In this document: positions 26,191 to 34,131 of the stretch, in pieces
How the letters are laid out: each line of letters begins with the position of its first letter
How positions within the stretch are numbered: the first letter of the stretch is position 1
Assembly: GCA_017745115.1 (NCBI GenBank)
Contig: JAGIAA010000002.1
Location: 62,001 to 126,000, forward strand
From: Sphingobium sp.
GTDB taxonomy: Bacteria; Pseudomonadota; Alphaproteobacteria; Sphingomonadales; Sphingomonadaceae
Length of the DNA stretch: 64,000 nt
Direction: 5' to 3'
Program-made: the position numbers and the translations under genes
Notes under the pieces: generated by a model
What the model was told of the DNA's origin: nothing
Seen by the model: only the letters and a program-made list of their open reading frames with translations
The model's database searches: none

Positions 26191-27096
26191 ATGCGCTTCA
26201 ACGGCCTCGATCTCAATCTGCTGCTCGCATTCCAGATCTTGCTGGAAGAGCGAAGCGTCACGCGCGCGGCGCGTCGCATGAATGTGAGCCAGCCGGCCAT
26301 GAGCGCGGCGCTCGGGCGATTGCGCGACTATTTCCAGGACGACCTTCTCGTCACCCACGGAAAGCAGATGTACCCCACCGCTCATGCCGAGGGGTTGGTC
26401 GGGCCGGTGCGCCAGTTTCTCTCCGACCTCGACGCCTTGCTGGTCAGCACGGCACGCTTCGATCCCAGCAGCACCGAGCGTAGTTTTCGCATCGTCGCGT
26501 CCGATTACATCACCGCCTCGGTCATCGGCCCCTTATCGCAGCGCCTCGCCGAAACCGCGCCGGGCGTGCGGTTGGAGATGATGCTGCCGAGCGAGGAAGC
26601 CGCCCAGCTCGTGCTCGAAGGAAAGGCGGATCTCATCGTCACGCCGGAGGATTTCATCGTTCCCGGCCAGCCGGCTGAATTGCTCTGCGAGGAGCGTCAA
26701 CTCGTGATCGGCTGGAGCAATAACCCGGCTCTGGCCGGCGGCATCAATGCAGCGACGTTCGGCAGGCTCGGTCACGTGGCCGTCCATGTCGGCAGCAATC
26801 GCGTGCCGTCCTTCGCCGATCGGCAGATCGAGCGCATGGGATTCGCGCGCCGTATCGACCTGACCTGCGGCTGCTTCACCATGATGCCCTGGCTGATCTG
26901 CGGCACCAATCGGATCGCCATCATGCACGAGCGGCTGGCAAAGCAGATGGCGGGCCAATTTCCGCTCGCGATATCGGAGATGCCCTTCCGCTTCCCCGTC
27001 ATGCGCGAGATGCTGCAATATCACCGCGCCCGCGAAGCTGACGAAGGCCTGCGGTGGCTTCGCGATCAGCTCAAACAGCAGGCTGCCATTCCATAA
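26191..27096 (+). CDS. LysR family transcriptional regulator (NodD/LinR-like)
   Basis: A 301-residue regulator. MRFNGLDLNLLLAFQILLEE with SVTRAARRMNVSQPAMSAALGRLRDYFQDDLLV is the N-terminal HTH; a periplasmic-binding-like effector domain follows. ATG 26191 gives the standard N-terminus of the NodD/NocR subgroup, which responds to aromatic inducers. It sits between the divergent BKACE gene and the downstream catabolic operon (88-bp gap) and probably activates both. Confidence 0.9.
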   Translation: MRFNGLDLNLLLAFQILLEERSVTRAARRMNVSQPAMSAALGRLRDYFQDDLLVTHGKQMYPTAHAEGLVGPVRQFLSDLDALLVSTARFDPSSTERSFRIVASDYITASVIGPLSQRLAETAPGVRLEMMLPSEEAAQLVLEGKADLIVTPEDFIVPGQPAELLCEERQLVIGWSNNPALAGGINAATFGRLGHVAVHVGSNRVPSFADRQIERMGFARRIDLTCGCFTMMPWLICGTNRIAIMHERLAKQMAGQFPLAISEMPFRFPVMREMLQYHRAREADEGLRWLRDQLKQQAAIP

Positions 27097-27104
27097 GCTT
27101 CATC

Positions 27105-27118
27105 TATCAAAATCGATA
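27105..27118. promoter_or_regulatory. Candidate LysR-type binding site upstream of the catabolic operon
   Basis: TATC (27105-27108) and GATA (27115-27118) form an inverted repeat inside an AT-rich stretch between the LysR gene and the flavin monooxygenase. A further imperfect repeat CAAT...ATTG follows at about 27123-27141. The pattern resembles TATC-N-GATA sites of NodD-like LysR proteins, but no matching copy was found at the BKACE promoter. Confidence 0.4.
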
Positions 27119-27184
27119 AATTCAATCGCTTTTACAAATTGAGTTGTCACCCTACCCTGGCCGTGTGGAGAGGGTTGGAGCGGA

Positions 27185-28300
27185 ATGAAGGATCTATCGA
27201 TTCTTGTCATCGGCGGCGGCATTGGCGGACTGACATCCGCCATTGCGCTCCGTCAGCGCGGCTTCACCGTTACGGTCATCGAAAAGGACCCAAAATGGTC
27301 CGTCTACGGAGTCGGCATCATCCAGCAGGGCAATGTGCTGCGGGCCGTCGAGGCACTCGGCATTCTCGACCGCTATGTCGATGCCGGGGTCGGCTTCGAC
27401 GCGGTTGAGGTTTTCACGCCGGACGGCACGAAGGTGGCCCGTGTCCCGTCCCACCGCCTCCTGAAGGAATATCCGGCCAATCTCGGCGTGAGCCGGCGCG
27501 CCATGCAGCAGGTCCTGCGCGAGGCAGCGAAGGAAGCTGGTGCGGAGGTTCGCCTTGGCATCACGGCGGAGGAGATCGAGGACCATGGCGGGAAGGTCGA
27601 CGTCCGCTTTTCGGACGGAAGCGCAGATGCCTTCGATCTCGTCGTTGGTGCGGACGGTGTCTATTCGCAGACCCGCAAAACGGTCTTCCCGGAAGCAGAA
27701 GCGCCGCAATTCACCGGCCAGGCCGTATGGCGCTACAATCTACCGCGCCCCGCCGACCTCGATGCGCTGCAGGTTTACAACGGCCGGATCGGCGCCGGCC
27801 TCGTGCCGATCAGCGCAGATACGATGTACATGTACCTGACCACGGCCGAGCCCGGTAACCCGCGCTACCCGCACGATCGGCTGGCCGGCGACATGCGTGC
27901 CAAGACGGCGAGCTGCGCGCCGGCGATCCGCGATCTGGCTAAGCAGATTACGAGCAATGACGATGTCGTTTATCGACCGCTTGAAGCGCTGCTCGTCGAA
28001 GGACCGTGGCACAAGGGCCGCGTCGTTCTGCTCGGCGATGCCGTCCACGCCACGACACCTCATCTCGGCCAAGGTGCTGGCCTGGCCATCGAAGACAGCC
28101 TCGTGCTTGCCGACGAACTGTCCCGCCATGACGAGATGGAGGCTGCTCTCATCGCCTATCGCGATCGGCGTTTCGAGCGTTGCGCCTATATCGTCCGGGC
28201 GAGCCTCGCCATCTGCATGGGCCAGCTCGGCCAGGGACCACTCGTCGACAATGCCAAGGCCACAGCGGAAATGTTCGCCGTGACCGCCGAGCCGATCTGA
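27185..28300 (+). CDS. FAD-dependent aromatic-ring monooxygenase
   Basis: A 371-residue class A flavoprotein hydroxylase. It has LVIGGGIGGLTSAIALRQRG (FAD GxGxxG), LVVGADGVYSQTRKTV (DG) and VLLGDAVHATTPHLGQGAGLAIEDS (GD). It is the first gene of a six-gene plus-strand operon with short gaps. Ring hydroxylation by this enzyme would make a catechol-like substrate for the extradiol dioxygenase 14 bp downstream. Expression is probably controlled by the upstream LysR protein. GGAGCGG precedes the ATG. Confidence 0.9.
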   Translation: MKDLSILVIGGGIGGLTSAIALRQRGFTVTVIEKDPKWSVYGVGIIQQGNVLRAVEALGILDRYVDAGVGFDAVEVFTPDGTKVARVPSHRLLKEYPANLGVSRRAMQQVLREAAKEAGAEVRLGITAEEIEDHGGKVDVRFSDGSADAFDLVVGADGVYSQTRKTVFPEAEAPQFTGQAVWRYNLPRPADLDALQVYNGRIGAGLVPISADTMYMYLTTAEPGNPRYPHDRLAGDMRAKTASCAPAIRDLAKQITSNDDVVYRPLEALLVEGPWHKGRVVLLGDAVHATTPHLGQGAGLAIEDSLVLADELSRHDEMEAALIAYRDRRFERCAYIVRASLAICMGQLGQGPLVDNAKATAEMFAVTAEPI

Positions 28301-28314
28301 CAGGAGAAAGTGGT

Positions 28315-29217
28315 ATGAGCCGCGTCACAGACATTCGCTATGTCGGCTATGGTGTTGCCGATTTCGAGGCGGAACGCCGGTTCTACACCGAGACCTGGGG
28401 CCTGGAGGAAGTCGCTGCGCGAGGCGATATGGCCTGGTTCACGGCCCAGGGAGACGACGAGCATCATGTCGTTCGGGTGCGCGCCTCCGACGCAAACCAT
28501 CTCGACTTGATCGCTCTCGCGGCTGACAGCCGGGAGTCTGTCGCGGCGCTGCACGAGCAGGTCGCCGCGGCCGGCTGTCGCATCGTCCATCCTCCCCAGG
28601 ATATCGATGCGCCAGGCGGCGGCTATGGATTTCGCTTCTTTTCGCCCGATGGACTGCCGTTCGAGATTTCGAGCGACGTCGAGCATGGCAGCGAACGGTC
28701 TATCGGCCGCTGGGAAGGCATTCCGCTGGGTATCAGCCATATCGTCCTGCACTCGCCCGATCACCAGGCTGCCGTGCGCTTCTTCGTTGACGTGCTGGGC
28801 TTTCGCGTCTCGGACTGGCTGGGCGATTTCATGTGCTTCCTGCGCTGCAATTCAGCGCATCACCGCATCGCCATCCTGCCAGGCCCCCCCTGCCTCAACC
28901 ATGTCGCCTACGACATGACCGACGTCGACGGCATGATGGCCGGCATCTCGCGCCTGAAGCAGGCCGGCACCGACATTCGCTGGGGACCGGGACGGCACAC
29001 CGCGGGCGACAATGCCTTCAGCTATTTCGTGACGCCGAACGGCTTCGCGGTCGAATATACCGCCGAGCTGGAGGAGGTCGACTTCGAGGGTCATGCGCCC
29101 ACAATCTACACCCCAGCGCCCCGCATCATGGATCAATGGGGCATCGGCATCGGCGGACCACAGACTATGCCTCACGCTGCGCCCGACCCGCATCTCTTCC
29201 AGCCGGCACCGGTCTGA
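28315..29217 (+). CDS. Type I extradiol ring-cleavage dioxygenase (VOC superfamily)
   Basis: A 300-residue two-domain VOC protein. The metal triad is complete in the C-terminal domain: His142 (ISHIVLHSP), His196 (LNHVAYDM) and Glu247 (FAVEYTAEL). Conserved active-site residues His181/182 and a Tyr in FSYFVTPNG are also present. Such enzymes use Fe(II) to cleave catechols next to the hydroxyl pair. ATG 28315 has CAGGAGAAAG upstream and lies 14 bp after the monooxygenase. The substrate is probably substituted, because a C-C hydrolase follows. Confidence 0.9.
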   Translation: MSRVTDIRYVGYGVADFEAERRFYTETWGLEEVAARGDMAWFTAQGDDEHHVVRVRASDANHLDLIALAADSRESVAALHEQVAAAGCRIVHPPQDIDAPGGGYGFRFFSPDGLPFEISSDVEHGSERSIGRWEGIPLGISHIVLHSPDHQAAVRFFVDVLGFRVSDWLGDFMCFLRCNSAHHRIAILPGPPCLNHVAYDMTDVDGMMAGISRLKQAGTDIRWGPGRHTAGDNAFSYFVTPNGFAVEYTAELEEVDFEGHAPTIYTPAPRIMDQWGIGIGGPQTMPHAAPDPHLFQPAPV

Positions 29218-29222
29218 CGGTC

Positions 29223-30380
29223 ATGGCGCTTTTCGAATATTTCCCGAACTATATCTGGAACCTGTCGGTCGCGATGGCGCTCGAAAGCGGCGCGCAGATC
29301 GGCGAGATCGTCGACATGTGCCAGCCGATCCGCGAGGCGGCGGCCAACGGTGCGGACGCCGGCACGCCACAGTTCATGGCGCAATGGGTGGCGATGGCGG
29401 ACCGGCTGATCGGCCTGGCCGACGAAGACGAAGCCCTTGGCCGTAACTTCTCGGCTTCGGACAAGCTTGAGCGCGCCGCCCTCTATCTGCTCGTCGCGGA
29501 GCGCATGCAGGCACAGGGCTCGCCCGGCCGCGAGCAGACTTATGCCCGCGCTCGCGCCAGCTTCGACAGGTCCACACGGCTGGGGCGCCTCAATCGCGAG
29601 CGCGTGGAAATCCCGCTGGCGACCGGCACAATGCCGGCCCTTTATACGCGTGCGCCAGGTCCGGGGCCGCATCCCGTCGCGGTCTATTGCAATGGCCTCG
29701 ATAGCTGCAAAGAGCTGCTTTACTGGTCGCGGCTGCCGGAAGCCCTGGCGCGACGCGGCATCTCCACTCTTTCTGTCGATCAGCCGGGGAGCGGCGAGGC
29801 CTTGCGCTTGCAAGGCCTCGCCGTAGACCCACATAGCGAGAACTGGGCATCGAACGCCGTCGACTGGCTCGAGACGCAAGCTGACGTCGACGCAAGATGG
29901 ATCGGGATGACCGGTATCTCGCTCGGCGGCCACTTCGCACCACGGGCCGTTGCCTTCGAGCCTCGCTTTGCAGCCGGCGCGGTATGGGGCGCCAACCATA
30001 ACTGGGCGGAGGTGCAACAAAAGCGGCTGAAGCGCGAAGGCGAAAACCCCGTCCCGCATTATTGGTCTCACGTCATGTGGGCCTTCGGTGCGAAGGACAT
30101 GGACGAGTTTCTCGCCAAGGCGGCCGAAATGCATCTCGACGGCGCCATGGAGCGGATCCGCGTGCCTTTCCTTGTCACACATGGCGCCAAGGACCGGCAG
30201 ATTGCACTCGATTACGCCCATCAGAGCTACGACCAGCTCGTGAATGCACCGGTTCGCGAACTCAAGATTTTCACCGAACGGGAGGGCGGCGTCGAACATG
30301 TCGGAGCCGACAACATGGCCTATGCCCGCGACTATATCGCCGACTGGCTGGCCGAACAGCTGAGCGGCCGAACGGCCTGA
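29223..30380 (+). CDS. Alpha/beta hydrolase, DHPON-hydrolase-like C-C bond hydrolase
   Basis: A 385-residue hydrolase with a helical N-terminal cap (1-125) followed by the alpha/beta core. The nucleophile is Ser233 in TGISLGGH; Asp324 (THGAKDRQI) and His359 (GVEHVGAD) complete the triad. The layout matches the 2,6-dihydroxypseudooxynicotine hydrolase/FrsA-like group, which cleaves a C-C bond of an aromatic or ring-opened ketone. It starts 5 bp after the dioxygenase stop. It could split the ring-fission product into an acid and a dienoate. Confidence 0.85.
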   Translation: MALFEYFPNYIWNLSVAMALESGAQIGEIVDMCQPIREAAANGADAGTPQFMAQWVAMADRLIGLADEDEALGRNFSASDKLERAALYLLVAERMQAQGSPGREQTYARARASFDRSTRLGRLNRERVEIPLATGTMPALYTRAPGPGPHPVAVYCNGLDSCKELLYWSRLPEALARRGISTLSVDQPGSGEALRLQGLAVDPHSENWASNAVDWLETQADVDARWIGMTGISLGGHFAPRAVAFEPRFAAGAVWGANHNWAEVQQKRLKREGENPVPHYWSHVMWAFGAKDMDEFLAKAAEMHLDGAMERIRVPFLVTHGAKDRQIALDYAHQSYDQLVNAPVRELKIFTEREGGVEHVGADNMAYARDYIADWLAEQLSGRTA

Positions 30381-30393
30381 ACAGGAGAGATCG

Positions 30394-30960
30394 ATGTCCT
30401 TCCCGCCCATCCGCCGCATCGTCACAGGTCACGACGGCTCGGGCCATGCCATCATCCAGGAAGATGGCGTCCCTGCCCGCGTCCAGCGCATCGGCGGCGC
30501 GCACGGCCCGCTCTTCTATGAAGTCTGGAACACCCGCGAGACGCCGGCGCGGATTGATCGTGCCTCCGGGGAGCCCGCAGAAGAGAGCATCAGCCTCGCG
30601 CCACCCAGGAACGGCACGCGTATCCGGGTGCTCGACATTCCACCCGACGACGAAAGCCTTGAAACACTCACGCCGGAACAGGCAAAGGCGCATTTTGCAG
30701 AGGTCGGCGCCCATGACGCCTCCTCTCACGGTGGCTCCGGCTCGCGCCATGCCTTCATGCACAAGACGGAAACAGTCGACTACGGTATCATGCTGGAAGG
30801 CGAGCTGACGCTGATCATGGACGAAGGCGAGACCGTGATCGGTCCCGGCGACATCGTCATCCAACGCGGCACCAATCACGGTTGGGCCAATCGCTCAGGC
30901 AAGCCTTGCCGCATCTGCTTCGTGCTGATCGACGGCACCTATGAGGACGGACTCAAATGA
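30394..30960 (+). CDS. Cupin domain protein
   Basis: A 188-residue protein with one C-terminal cupin barrel. The motif-1 region HKTETVDYGIMLEGELTLIMDEGE has the ligand pattern H..E..YG...G, and motif 2 is PGDIVIQRGTNHGWANRSGKP with its His. It resembles small cupins of aromatic operons that act as isomerases, decarboxylases or dioxygenases. It has ACAGGAGAG before the ATG and lies 13 bp after the hydrolase. No specific reaction can be assigned. Confidence 0.85.
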   Translation: MSFPPIRRIVTGHDGSGHAIIQEDGVPARVQRIGGAHGPLFYEVWNTRETPARIDRASGEPAEESISLAPPRNGTRIRVLDIPPDDESLETLTPEQAKAHFAEVGAHDASSHGGSGSRHAFMHKTETVDYGIMLEGELTLIMDEGETVIGPGDIVIQRGTNHGWANRSGKPCRICFVLIDGTYEDGLK

Positions 30961-30973
30961 TGGACCTTTTCAG

Positions 30974-31960
30974 ATGAGGCTCGCCACGCGCGACAACGGC
31001 ACATCGGACGGCGAATTGCTGGTCGTTGCACTCGACGGCAGCCGCGCGCTTCCTGCGGGACCGCGCTGGCCAAATCTGCTGGCGGCGATCGAACATTGGG
31101 AGGCAGCCGAAGCTGATTTAGGGGCGATCGCGGCCGAGCTGGAGGGCGGCGCAGGTGAAGCCGTCGACCTGGCGACGTTGCGGGCGCCGCTCCCGCGCAG
31201 CTGGCAGTGGCTCGACGGCTCGGCGTTCAAGGTTCACGCGGACCTCATGCAGGTCGCGTTCGGAACCGAGCCGATCCAGAGTACCAAGCCGCTCATGTAC
31301 CAAGGGATGTCGGACCGCTTTTATGGTCCGACCGAGTCCGTGCCTTTCCGCAGTGAAGCAGACGGCATCGATTTCGAGGGCGAGTTCGGCGTGATCGTCG
31401 ATGCCGTTCCGATGGGCACCGGCGCAGCAGAGGCCCTGTCCCACATCAAGCTTGTCGTTCAGATCAATGATTGGTCACTTCGCGCATTGGCTGTGCCTGA
31501 AATGAAGACTGGCTTCGGCTGGATCCAGGCCAAGCCGGCCTGCTCCATGGCGCCTTTTGCCCTGAACCCCGACCTCCTGGGCGATGCCTGGCATGAGGGT
31601 CGTGTTGGCCTCGATCTCGCGATCGACTGGAACGGCAAGCGCTTCGGCAATGCCAACGGTCGCGAGATGGAATTCGGATTCCACGAGCTCGTTGCCCACG
31701 CGGCGGCGACGCGCGATCTCGTCGCCGGTACGATTATTGGCTCGGGCACGGTCGCCAATGCAGCGCACGCCGAAGTCGGCTCAAGCTGCATTTCGGAACG
31801 CCGCGCCATCGAGATCATCGCCGGCGGCAAGCCCGAAACGCCGTTCATGGCGTTCGGCGATGAGGTTCGCATGGAAGCCCGCCTTTCGGACGGCTCCCTG
31901 GCATTCGGTGCAATTGCTCAGGCAGTTCGGCCATCACACAGTTCAACCAAGGCTCTTTAG
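30974..31960 (+). CDS. Fumarylacetoacetate hydrolase family protein
   Basis: A 328-residue FAH-fold protein. It has KPLMYQGMSDRFYGPTE, a metal-binding IDFEGEFGVIVD segment (about 132-143), IKLVVQINDWSLRAL and GTIIGSGTVANAAH. Members hydrolyse C-C bonds of acyl pyruvates or hydrate 2-hydroxypentadienoates. ATG 30974 begins the conserved fold; an upstream ATG in the cupin overlap is less likely. As the fifth gene of the operon it would process the product of ring opening and C-C hydrolysis. Confidence 0.88.
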   Translation: MRLATRDNGTSDGELLVVALDGSRALPAGPRWPNLLAAIEHWEAAEADLGAIAAELEGGAGEAVDLATLRAPLPRSWQWLDGSAFKVHADLMQVAFGTEPIQSTKPLMYQGMSDRFYGPTESVPFRSEADGIDFEGEFGVIVDAVPMGTGAAEALSHIKLVVQINDWSLRALAVPEMKTGFGWIQAKPACSMAPFALNPDLLGDAWHEGRVGLDLAIDWNGKRFGNANGREMEFGFHELVAHAAATRDLVAGTIIGSGTVANAAHAEVGSSCISERRAIEIIAGGKPETPFMAFGDEVRMEARLSDGSLAFGAIAQAVRPSHSSTKAL

Positions 31961-31970
31961 GAGAAATAGG

Positions 31971-32297
31971 ATGCTTAAAATGATCGCTCGATTGGCGCTG
32001 ACATTCTCGATCACCGGCGCCGCCGTCACGCTTCTGCCCGGCGCGGCCTATGCCCAGAACGCCCCGGCGGCGCATTATTCCGTTTCAAAGACTCTCGTCG
32101 GCGTACTGCTCGACGACCCGGCAGCGGCGGCCGTGCTGAAGAAGCTCATTCCGACCGTCTATGCCAATGACCAGTTCCAGTCGGCAGGGCGCGCGCTGAC
32201 GCTGAAGGATATCCAGCAATATGAGCCCGAAGCGCTCAGCGATGAGAACCTCGCCAAGATCCAGGCGGAGTTCGACAAGATTCCAGCCAAGAGCTGA
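31971..32297 (+). CDS. Small exported protein with a helical C-terminal domain
   Basis: A 108-residue protein with a signal peptide (cleavage near AYAQ, residue 29). The mature part runs HYSVSKTLVGVLLDDPAAAA, then LKKLIPTVYANDQF, then LTLKDIQQYEPEALSDENL. A similar segment is, from memory, often a C-terminal addition to secreted hydrolases in sphingomonads, but no function is known. It follows the FAH gene by 10 bp with AGGAGAAATAGG upstream and closes the operon. It may bind the substrate or a partner enzyme in the periplasm. Confidence 0.75.
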   Translation: MLKMIARLALTFSITGAAVTLLPGAAYAQNAPAAHYSVSKTLVGVLLDDPAAAAVLKKLIPTVYANDQFQSAGRALTLKDIQQYEPEALSDENLAKIQAEFDKIPAKS

Positions 32298-32357
32298 GCA
32301 CAGCCTACCAAATGCAAAGCCTCGGGAGCGGGGCCCGGCTTGCGCGAAGGGCGTGTC

Positions 32358-33068
32358 CTATAGGATCGCGTTCGCCGCGGCCTGATCGAGCTCCCGTCGC
32401 TGCGTTTGCCAGCGCGACCACAAAGCGGCGACTCGCTGGCCATGCGGTTCATCGAGAAACTCGGCCTCCTCCACTCGGTCAGTCCGGAAGCTGCGGAAAT
32501 CATCGCGCAATTCACACCAGGCGACGAGGAGCCGGGTCGTCTCGAAATATCCGAGCTTAATCGGCCAGATTCGCCGGCGCGTGACGGAATCGCTTTCGTC
32601 GCGGTAGGCAATCTCCATCTTGCGGCCGGCGTGAATCCATTCCCGGGTTCGCGCCATGTCCAGGCCATCGGGCCGGACTTGCGTACGGGGCGGCGTGCCC
32701 GTCGCGGGGTCCATCACAAATGGACGTAGATGGTCGGGAACGGCTGTCGCAATCTTCGTGATGAGATCCCGCGCTGCCCTTGCGAGTACCGGATCTCCCA
32801 CACCCGTAACCCACTGCGCGCCGAGCACGGCGGCCTCGATTTCGTCGCGCGTAAACATGAGCGGCGGCATGTCGAAATCCGCGCCCAACATGTAGCCCAC
32901 ACCGGCTTCTCCGCGGATCGGCACGCGCTGGCCTATCAGGTCGGCAACATCTCGGTACACCGTGCGGATCGAGACCTCCAACTCCTGGCCGATATCGCGC
33001 GCGGTGAGGGGCTGGCGGGCTCCGCGGAGGACCTGGATGATTTGAAACAGGCGGTCCGCGCGCCGCAT
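32358..33068 (-). CDS. YafY-like WYL-domain transcriptional regulator
   Basis: A 236-residue protein. The N-terminal HTH (1-55) is RRADRLFQIIQVLRGARQPLTARDIGQELEVSIRTVYRDVADL, and a WYL-type domain (about 130-220) follows with EIAYRDESDSVTRRRIWPIKLGYFE. ATG 33068 is preferred to an in-frame TTG at 33080. It is divergent from the glutathione S-transferase gene (97-bp gap) and is probably its regulator. Confidence 0.87.
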   Translation of the reverse strand: MRRADRLFQIIQVLRGARQPLTARDIGQELEVSIRTVYRDVADLIGQRVPIRGEAGVGYMLGADFDMPPLMFTRDEIEAAVLGAQWVTGVGDPVLARAARDLITKIATAVPDHLRPFVMDPATGTPPRTQVRPDGLDMARTREWIHAGRKMEIAYRDESDSVTRRRIWPIKLGYFETTRLLVAWCELRDDFRSFRTDRVEEAEFLDEPHGQRVAALWSRWQTQRRELDQAAANAIL

Positions 33069-33165
33069 CGATCGCTCCAATCACTGCTGCCACGATGCTG
33101 TCAGTAGGGCCTGGCTATATGCGGTTCCGGTCAATGTCTCAACACAAACAGGCAGGAGTTTCCCG

Positions 33166-33774
33166 ATGATCACGCTTTATCACGCCCCCCAGAGCCGCTC
33201 GAGCCGGATCATCTGGCTGCTCGAGGAGCTGGGCCAGCCCTATACGATCAAACCCGTTTCGATCTTCCGTCCCATGTTGGGGACCGGCGATCCCGATCCG
33301 GCAAATCCACATCCCGACAAGCAGGTGCCTGCGATCGTGCACGGCGACACGGTTGTCGCAGAGTCGGTCGCTATTTTCCTCTATCTTGCCGACACTTTTC
33401 CGGCCGCCGGCCTGGGTTTCCAGCCGGGCGACCCTCGTCGCGGAGAGTATCTGACCTGGCTGATCTGGTATGCAGCCGCCATGGAACCAGCGATGTTCGC
33501 GCAGTTCGGCGGCGAGCTGGGCGATCCCATGAAAAAGCGTGCCTACGACGCGGTTGTGCGCCGTATCGAAAGCGCGCTCGCCGCAGGACCGTATCTGATG
33601 GGCGACAGCTTCACCGGCGTGGACCTGCTCGTTGCCAGCGCGCTGGCGTTCGCTCGCCAGGCCTTCCCTGAAAGTGCCGCGATCGATGCATATCTGGAAC
33701 GTTGCAGAACGCGCCCGGCGGGAGCGCGCGCCGCCGCTCTCGACGATGCGGTCGGCCTTCAGAAGGCCGCCTGA
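33166..33774 (+). CDS. Glutathione S-transferase
   Basis: A 202-residue protein with an N-terminal thioredoxin-like domain (MITLYHAPQSRSSRIIWLLEEL; the Ser cluster near residues 10-13 is the catalytic region; KQVPAIVHGDTVVAESVAI is the glutathione-binding cis-Pro and ES motif). An all-helical C-terminal domain has LMGDSFTGVDLLVASAL. It may detoxify or open intermediates of the neighbouring aromatic pathway. Control by the divergent WYL regulator is likely. Confidence 0.9.
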   Translation: MITLYHAPQSRSSRIIWLLEELGQPYTIKPVSIFRPMLGTGDPDPANPHPDKQVPAIVHGDTVVAESVAIFLYLADTFPAAGLGFQPGDPRRGEYLTWLIWYAAAMEPAMFAQFGGELGDPMKKRAYDAVVRRIESALAAGPYLMGDSFTGVDLLVASALAFARQAFPESAAIDAYLERCRTRPAGARAAALDDAVGLQKAA

Positions 33775-34131
33775 AGCAAGGATCCCGCAACGATGATCCG
33801 GGGTGATCTGTAGGCCAGAGGTAACTTCCTAACCAAATTTGGGAAGGCCTGCTTATGGATTCGACCCATATACCGAAGCGGTCAGGTGGACCAATCCAGT
33901 CCCCATCGTCCACCTGGCACCCTTCGCGGTGCCCATCGCTCGGCAGATGACTGAATTGGGGCGAGCGGCGATCCCCTCCCCCTTTGCTGTCCGATCGATT
34001 GCCGCCTCAGAAAACAACCCTGGCTCGTTCTCTTGTTAAAAACCCGTATCGACCGATGCCATTCGTCGCGTTGACATAGCCCGGACCGCATTGCACCTTG
34101 CTGCTCGCGCGTGGGGCGGGGGCGACTGGAC
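33775..34131. other. Non-coding stretch before an isolated TonB receptor
   Basis: About 357 bp without a supported gene. It contains an inverted repeat at 33883-33916 (CAGGTGGAC and GTCCACCTG, 9 bp, 16-nt loop) and a -35-like TTGACA at 34071-34076 with no convincing -10. A short frame of 31 codons starting at ATG 33855 has no recognisable motif. Confidence 0.45.
33883..33916. repeat. Inverted repeat CAGGTGGAC / GTCCACCTG
   Basis: A perfect 9-bp inverted repeat with a 16-nt loop upstream of the TonB receptor at 34132. There is no T tract, so it is not a classical terminator. It could be a protein-binding site or an RNA hairpin in the leader. Confidence 0.5.

Noticed and set aside
28180..28314. 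N-terminal extension of the extradiol dioxygenase into the preceding gene
   Set aside because: The extension overlaps the flavin monooxygenase in another frame; ATG 28315 has an ideal ribosome-binding site and matches the usual VOC length.
32315..32342. Possible terminator hairpin after the catabolic operon
   Set aside because: The AAGCC/GGCTT arms pair only partly and no T tract follows on either strand.
34039..34131. Possible extension of the TonB receptor upstream to GTG 34111
   Set aside because: The extra seven residues are not part of the signal peptide, and ATG 34132 leads directly into it.
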